DNA of 10,068 nt from positions 1-10,068 of the forward strand of contig CAIYFE010000079.1 in NCBI GenBank assembly GCA_903925445.1, given 5' to 3'. The stretch is from an uncultured Burkholderiales bacterium (GTDB taxonomy: Bacteria; Pseudomonadota; Gammaproteobacteria; Burkholderiales; Burkholderiaceae_C). Position numbers and translations under genes: made by a program. Below the pieces are notes generated by a model that saw nothing but the letters and a program-made list of their open reading frames with translations, made no database searches and had not been told where the DNA came from. Positions 5,996-10,068 of this stretch are shown in pieces; the first letter of the stretch is position 1, and every line of letters starts with the position of its first letter.

Positions 5996-8305
5996 ATGAG
6001 TTCGACCCCGACCCAAAAAAGCGCAGAAGCCCGCGATGAATTGCGCCGTGCAGCGCTTGAATACCATGAGTTTCCGACCCCCGGAAAAATCGCGATTCAG
6101 CCCACCAAGCAGCTCATCAACCAACATGATTTGGCGCTGGCTTACTCGCCCGGCGTGGCCGCACCTTGCGAAGAAATTGTCAAAGACCCCAACGCCGCCT
6201 ACAAATACACCAGCAAAGGCAATTTGGTTGCGGTGATCTCCAACGGCACCGCGGTGCTGGGCTTGGGCGACATTGGGCCATTGGCTTCCAAACCCGTGAT
6301 GGAAGGCAAAGGCGTGTTGTTCAAAAAATTCGCTGGCATCGATGTGTTTGACATCGAAGTGAACGAAAAAAATCTGGACAAATTGGTCGACATCATTGCT
6401 TCGTTGGAGCCAACGTTTGGCGGCATCAACTTAGAAGACATCAAGGCGCCCGATTGCTTCTACGTCGAGCGCAAGTTGCGCGAACGCATGAAGATCCCAG
6501 TCTTTCACGACGATCAACACGGCACGGCCATTGTGGTGGGCGCAGCCATTTTGAACGGCGTCAATGTCGCTGGCAAAGACCTCAAAAAGGTCAAGTTGGT
6601 CACATCGGGCGCAGGCGCGGCCGCGCTGGCTTGCTTGAACTTGCTGGTCAAAATGGGCATTCCGCGCAGCAATATTTATGTCACCGACTTGGCGGGCGTG
6701 GTCTACGAAGGCCGCACCGAGTTGATGGACGAAGACAAAATTCAATTTGCCCAAAAAACCTCTGCACGCACTTTGAGCGAAGTCATCGAAGGCGCAGACA
6801 TCTTCTTGGGCTTGTCAGCCGGGGGCGTGTTGAAGGCCGACATGGTCAAAAAAATGGCGGCCAAACCGCTCATCTTGGCCTTGGCCAACCCCACGCCAGA
6901 AATCTTGCCCGAAGAAGTGCAAGCCGTGCGCAACGACGCGATCATCGCCACCGGACGCAGCGACTATCACAACCAAGTCAACAACGTTTTGTGTTTCCCC
7001 TACATCTTCCGGGGCGCTTTGGATGCGGGCGCTTCCACCATCACCGATGAGATGGAAATTGCGGCCGTCTACGCCATCGCCGAATTGGCACAAGCCGAAC
7101 AAAGCGAAGTCGTGGCCGCAGCCTATGCAGGTGAAAAACTCGCCTTTGGTCCCGAGTACTTGATTCCCAAGCCATTCGATCCGCGCTTGATGATCAAAAT
7201 CGCACCCGCTGTGGCCAAAGCGGCCTTTGACAGCGGCGTGGCCAATCGTCCCATCCAAGACATGGACGCCTACATCGAGCGCTTGCAAAGCTTTGTCTAT
7301 GCCTCGGGCTCGATCATGAAGCCCATTTATGCCGCCGCCAAAGCAGCCAGCAAAAAACGCGTGTGTTACGCCGAAGGCGAAGAAGAACGCGTGTTGCGCG
7401 CGGTGCAAATCGTGGTGGACGAACGCCTGGCGCGTCCAACCCTGATTGGTCGCCCCGCCGTGATTGCACAGCGCATCGAAAAATTCGGTTTGCGCCTCAA
7501 AGAAGGCGTGGATTACGAAGTCGTCAACGTTGAGCAAGACCACCGTTATCGCGACTTCTGGCAAACCTATTACAAAATGACCGCGCGCAAGGGCGTGACC
7601 GAGCAGTTGGCCAAAATCGACATGCGTCGTCGCTTGTCACTCATTGGCACCATGATGCTGCACAAAGGCGAGGTTGATGGCCTGATTTGTGGCACTTGGA
7701 GCACACCGCTGACGCACCTGAACTACGTGAATCAAGTCATCGGGCACCGCCCTGGCGTCAGCACCTACGCTGCGATGAACGGCTTGTTGCTGCCCGATCG
7801 CCAAGTGTTTTTGGTCGATACCCACATCAATTACGACCCCAGCGCTGAACAATTGGCCGAAATCACCATCATGGCTGCGCAAGAAATGCAGCGCTTTGGC
7901 ATTCGTCCGCGCGCGGCCTTGCTGTCGCACTCCAACTTTGGCACCAGCGATCAGCCCTCGGCCGTCAAAATGCGCGAAACCTTGGCCTTGGTGCAACAAA
8001 AAGCGCCTTGGCTTGAAATCGACGGCGAAATGCACGGCGATGTGGCCATCGACAGCACCATGCGTCACAGCCAAATGCCCAACACCAGCTTGATTGGCGA
8101 TGCGAATCTTTTGGTGTTGCCCAACTTAGACTCCGCCAACATCGCGTACAACCTGTTGAAAACAGCCGCCGGCGGAAACATTGCCATTGGCCCCGTGTTG
8201 TTGGGCGCGGCAAAACCCGTTCATATTTTGACGGCCAGCACCACCGTGCGTCGAATTGTGAATATGACAGCTTTGACAGTTGCCGACGCAAGTGCGACAC
8301 GTTAA
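5996..8305 (+). CDS. maeB: NADP-dependent malic enzyme with C-terminal phosphotransacetylase-like domain
   Basis: 769-residue cytoplasmic enzyme that converts malate to pyruvate and CO2 with reduction of NADP+, supplying NADPH and a gluconeogenic or anaplerotic branch. Residues 1 to about 430 form the malic enzyme part: AYSPGVAAPC with Tyr50, SNGTAVLGLGDIG, Lys105 in KPVMEGKG, the metal region FHDDQHGTA with Asp172 and Asp173, and the nucleotide fold SGAGAAALA from Ser204. From MKP at 441-443 to the end lies a phosphotransacetylase-like domain (AEGEEERVL; LLSHSNFGTSD at 642-652; NLLVLPNLDSANIAYNLL). The two-domain layout and length match E. coli MaeB (759 residues), in which the C-terminal domain senses acetyl-CoA rather than acting as a transferase. 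AGGAG at 5985-5989 is six bases before the ATG. It is likely monocistronic: own promoter, leader hairpin and terminator. Confidence 0.97.
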   Translation: MSSTPTQKSAEARDELRRAALEYHEFPTPGKIAIQPTKQLINQHDLALAYSPGVAAPCEEIVKDPNAAYKYTSKGNLVAVISNGTAVLGLGDIGPLASKPVMEGKGVLFKKFAGIDVFDIEVNEKNLDKLVDIIASLEPTFGGINLEDIKAPDCFYVERKLRERMKIPVFHDDQHGTAIVVGAAILNGVNVAGKDLKKVKLVTSGAGAAALACLNLLVKMGIPRSNIYVTDLAGVVYEGRTELMDEDKIQFAQKTSARTLSEVIEGADIFLGLSAGGVLKADMVKKMAAKPLILALANPTPEILPEEVQAVRNDAIIATGRSDYHNQVNNVLCFPYIFRGALDAGASTITDEMEIAAVYAIAELAQAEQSEVVAAAYAGEKLAFGPEYLIPKPFDPRLMIKIAPAVAKAAFDSGVANRPIQDMDAYIERLQSFVYASGSIMKPIYAAAKAASKKRVCYAEGEEERVLRAVQIVVDERLARPTLIGRPAVIAQRIEKFGLRLKEGVDYEVVNVEQDHRYRDFWQTYYKMTARKGVTEQLAKIDMRRRLSLIGTMMLHKGEVDGLICGTWSTPLTHLNYVNQVIGHRPGVSTYAAMNGLLLPDRQVFLVDTHINYDPSAEQLAEITIMAAQEMQRFGIRPRAALLSHSNFGTSDQPSAVKMRETLALVQQKAPWLEIDGEMHGDVAIDSTMRHSQMPNTSLIGDANLLVLPNLDSANIAYNLLKTAAGGNIAIGPVLLGAAKPVHILTASTTVRRIVNMTALTVADASATR

Positions 8306-8316
8306 GCACATTTAGC

Positions 8317-8346
8317 GGTTATTTGGCAACTTTTCGGTAAATAACC
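8317..8346 (+). other. AT-rich stem-loop after maeB
   Basis: GGTTATTT (8317-8324) and AAATAACC (8339-8346) are exact inverted repeats around a 14-base loop, beginning 11 bases after the maeB stop codon. The right arm ends only five bases before the GC-rich terminator stem. It has no T-run of its own, so it may protect the mRNA 3' end or be an accessory terminator element. Confidence 0.4.
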
Positions 8347-8351
8347 CTCTG

Positions 8352-8387
8352 GAGCCCGTCTGGTAACAGCCGGGCTCTTGCTTTTTT
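8352..8387 (+). terminator. Rho-independent terminator of maeB
   Basis: GAGCCCG (8352-8358) pairs with CGGGCTC (8371-8377). After one T/C mismatch the stem continues with CTG/CAG and closes on a GTAA tetraloop (8363-8366), a GNRA-type loop. TTGCTTTTTT follows immediately (8378-8387). Stem strength, loop and T-run are those of an efficient intrinsic terminator. Confidence 0.85.
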
Positions 8388-8420
8388 GTCCGCTTTAGAA
8401 GAAACTCTTGCACTTAATTG

Positions 8421-8434
8421 TCGGGTTAACCCGA
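8421..8434. promoter_or_regulatory. Perfect 14-base palindrome upstream of the barstar-like gene
   Basis: TCGGGTTAACCCGA is identical to its reverse complement and lies 42 bases before the barstar-like start codon, just after the maeB terminator. Promoter elements here are weak: TTAACC (8426-8431) inside the palindrome is 17 bases from TACGAC (8449-8454), and TACACA (8461-8466) lies ten bases before the ATG. If the first pair is a promoter, the palindrome would cover the -35 and act as an operator. The regulator is unknown. Confidence 0.4.
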
Positions 8435-8476
8435 AACCCAGATCTTCTTACGACGTTTTCTACACACAACCTCGAT

Positions 8477-9028
8477 ATGCCACTCAGTACAGTCAAAACC
8501 AACATTGTTCAATCCATCCGTGCTTTTCGAGTTCAGGAATTGCAGGAGGCTGCTCAAGCCTTGGGACATCATTTCTTGTACGCGAACTTAGCCAATACAC
8601 AAAGCAAACAAGATGTTTTGGATTTGATAGCTAAAGAATTCACATTCCCTGCCCAAGCCAGCAAGAACTTCGATTCCTTGTACGACGGCATGACCGATCC
8701 TTTGTATAAATCGGGCCCACAGCCTGGGTTCATTTTGGTGTTGGAGCACATTCCTGCCCATGCCAAATTTGACAAAGAAGCCCGCGAGCAGCTGTTGGAC
8801 ATCTTCCGCGAAGCCGCAGACTACTGGTCGGATCGCAAAGTGCCGTTCCGTTGCTTCTACTCTTTCTCCGTGGCGCGCGCCCCTTCCGCCGAGAAATTGG
8901 CCGAAGGCGAGCTGGAGGTGACCGAATCGGGCGAAAAAATGCCCACCGACAAACTGGTGGATGTGTCCCCCGAAGCCTTGCGCATGAGCAGCCCATTCAA
9001 TGCAGGCTACTGGTTGACCGCGGCTTGA
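8477..9028 (+). CDS. Barstar-like protein (barnase-inhibitor fold) with C-terminal extension
   Basis: 183-residue predicted cytoplasmic protein. Residues about 30-130 follow the barstar order: FLYANL strand, the helix KQDVLDLIAKEFTFP, the motif NFDSLYDGMTD (64-74), the strand FILVLEH (85-91), the helix LLDIFREAADYW (106-117) and the strand RCFYSF. Compared with barstar NLDALWD and VFREA, the acidic residues that block the barnase active site, Asp35, Asp39 and Glu76, match Asp66, Asp70 and Glu112 here; Trp38 is Tyr69 and Glu80 is lost. About 30 N-terminal and 50 C-terminal residues lie outside the fold; the C-terminal part (GELEVTESGEKMP onward) is unfamiliar. No RNase gene is adjacent. ATG 8477 is preferred over an in-frame TTG at 8408 that starts inside the terminator-proximal palindrome region. 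No clear Shine-Dalgarno is present. Fold assignment is by motif reading; the partner and role are unknown. Confidence 0.75.
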   Translation: MPLSTVKTNIVQSIRAFRVQELQEAAQALGHHFLYANLANTQSKQDVLDLIAKEFTFPAQASKNFDSLYDGMTDPLYKSGPQPGFILVLEHIPAHAKFDKEAREQLLDIFREAADYWSDRKVPFRCFYSFSVARAPSAEKLAEGELEVTESGEKMPTDKLVDVSPEALRMSSPFNAGYWLTAA

Positions 9029-9032
9029 TGGA

Positions 9033-9047
9033 GAACGCCAAGCGTTC
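9033..9047. other. Small hairpin between barstar-like gene and terminator
   Basis: GAACGC (9033-9038) and GCGTTC (9042-9047) are exact inverted repeats around a CAA loop, five bases after the stop codon of the barstar-like gene and three bases before the terminator stem. It probably helps form a stable mRNA 3' end. It has no T-run of its own. Confidence 0.35.
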
Positions 9048-9049
9048 AT

Positions 9050-9079
9050 AAAAAAGGGCAAGTTCACTTGCCCTTTTTT
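9050..9079. terminator. Bidirectional intrinsic terminator between convergent genes
   Basis: AAAAAAGGGCAAG (9050-9062) and CTTGCCCTTTTTT (9067-9079) are perfect 13-base inverted repeats around the loop TTCA. The A-run on one side and T-run on the other give a stem followed by a U-tract on both strands. It can therefore end transcripts from the barstar-like gene (plus) and from secF (minus, whose stop is at 9100-9102). Confidence 0.9.
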
Positions 9080-9099
9080 GTTGCTCATTCAGCGCTGAA

Positions 9100-10059
9100 C
9101 TACACCACGGCGCCAGAGTTGGGATCGTCGGGTTGCCCTTCGGTTTTGGGGGTGGCGCTTGATTTGATCAAGTCTTCGCGTCGAATGCCCAGCCACATGG
9201 CGATGGCAGCAGCCACAAACACCGACGAGTAGATGCCAAACAAAATACCAATCGTCAAGGCCAATGCAAAGTAGTGCAAGGTTGCACCCCCAAACAGCAG
9301 CATGGACAAGACCATCAGCTGGGTACAGCCGTGGGTGATGATGGTGCGGCTGATGGTCGAGGTGATCGCGTTGTCGATGATTTCAACGGTGTTCATCTTG
9401 CGATACCGGCGAAAGTTTTCGCGGATACGGTCAAAAATCACCACCGATTCGTTGACCGAATAACCCAACACCGCCAACACGGCGGCCAGCACGGGCAGTG
9501 AAAACTCCCATTGGAAGAAGGCAAAAAAGCCCAAGATGATGACCACGTCGTGCAAGTTGGCGATGATGGCCGCGACCGCGAATTTCCATTCAAAGCGCAT
9601 GGCCAAGTAAATCATGATGCCCACCACGACAAACGCCAAAGCTTTCAAGCCGTCAACAGCCAGTTCATCGCCAACTTGAGGGCCGACAAACTCGGTGCGA
9701 CGCAGTTGCACTTGGGCGTCGGTTTGGCGCAGTGCGTCCAACACTTGGTCGCTTTGTTGCGCAGAGCTTTGGCCTTTGATGGCGGGCATGCGAATCATCA
9801 CATCGCGCGCGGTGCCGAAGTTTTGCACTTGCACGTCGCTCAAACCCAGTTTGGCGATTTGGGCGCGCACCACGTTCAGATCGGCGGCTTGCGAGTAGCT
9901 CACCTCCATCAAAGTGCCGCCGGTGAATTCGACCGACAAATGCAAGCCACGGCTGAACAAGAAAAACACAGCCGCCAAGAACGTGACAAACGAGATGGCA
10001 TTGAAGACGATCGCGTTCTTCATGAACGGAATGTCTTTGCGGATCTTAAAAAATTCCAT
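9100..10059 (-). CDS. secF: Protein translocase subunit SecF
   Basis: 319-residue inner-membrane protein that works with SecD, as SecDF, to pull exported proteins through the SecYEG channel with the help of the proton gradient. The expected layout is present: one N-terminal membrane segment (about 16-37), a periplasmic loop opening with VEFTGGTLMEV (43-53), then five segments (about 139-155, 160-182, 187-209, 243-263 and 265-291). The core motif LGYSVNESVVIFDRIREN (198-215) is the conserved SecF transmembrane-4 sequence, and FEWKFAVAAIIANLHDV precedes it. The tail is short and polar. Length matches the family (about 300-325). The start ATG is at 10059-10057; only nine bases upstream are visible, without a clear ribosome site. 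secD is expected just beyond the right edge. The bidirectional terminator lies after its stop. Confidence 0.96.
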   Translation of the reverse strand: MEFFKIRKDIPFMKNAIVFNAISFVTFLAAVFFLFSRGLHLSVEFTGGTLMEVSYSQAADLNVVRAQIAKLGLSDVQVQNFGTARDVMIRMPAIKGQSSAQQSDQVLDALRQTDAQVQLRRTEFVGPQVGDELAVDGLKALAFVVVGIMIYLAMRFEWKFAVAAIIANLHDVVIILGFFAFFQWEFSLPVLAAVLAVLGYSVNESVVIFDRIRENFRRYRKMNTVEIIDNAITSTISRTIITHGCTQLMVLSMLLFGGATLHYFALALTIGILFGIYSSVFVAAAIAMWLGIRREDLIKSSATPKTEGQPDDPNSGAVV

Positions 10060-10068
10060 GGCGCAGAG

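Noticed and set aside
7319..8302. A separate phosphotransacetylase gene downstream of malic enzyme
   Set aside because: The frame is continuous with the malic enzyme part and the two-domain layout is the normal MaeB family architecture, so it is one gene.
8408..8476. TTG at 8408 as start of the barstar-like protein
   Set aside because: The extension would run through the perfect palindrome at 8421-8434 and the likely promoter, has no ribosome site and no resemblance to barstar N-termini.

Overview
The window looks like an ordinary chromosomal segment of a betaproteobacterium, most likely Burkholderiales of the Comamonadaceae type (Limnohabitans, Rhodoferax or Polaromonas-like). The basis is the protein flavour of the housekeeping genes, moderately high GC with heavy use of TTG and GCG codons, and very short promoter-to-start distances at some genes. 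The genus is an inference. There are eight complete protein genes and one cut by the left edge. I see no rRNA or tRNA genes, no CRISPR array, no insertion sequence and no prophage genes.

Layout. Positions 1-1476 (minus) hold the first 492 codons of transketolase (tkt). Across a 112-base divergent spacer, a MurU-like sugar-1-phosphate nucleotidyltransferase (1589-2374, plus) is followed 47 bases later by Xaa-Pro aminopeptidase (pepP, 2422-3816). An AT-rich spacer with a near-perfect palindrome and short direct repeats precedes a tight three-gene operon: a rubrerythrin-type diiron protein (3964-4446), rubredoxin (4481-4651) and rubredoxin-NAD(+) reductase (4663-5847). A clear promoter and a strong 5'-leader hairpin precede the NADP-type malic enzyme/phosphotransacetylase fusion maeB (5996-8305), which ends at a good intrinsic terminator. 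A 183-residue barstar-like protein (8477-9028) then converges on secF (9100-10059, minus) across a bidirectional terminator.

How the genes work together. The centre of the window encodes a complete electron chain, NADH to rubredoxin reductase to rubredoxin to diiron rubrerythrin, best read as a peroxide-scavenging system. The rest is housekeeping: pentose phosphate/Calvin carbon flow (tkt), peptidoglycan sugar recycling (murU), peptide trimming (pepP), malate to pyruvate with NADPH formation (maeB) and protein export (secF).

I did not find a clearly undescribed system. The features most worth a second look are the orphan barstar-like gene, which keeps the three acidic positions used by barstar against barnase; the rubrerythrin operon and its control region; the 5'-terminal hairpin of maeB; and several perfect palindromes in spacers.
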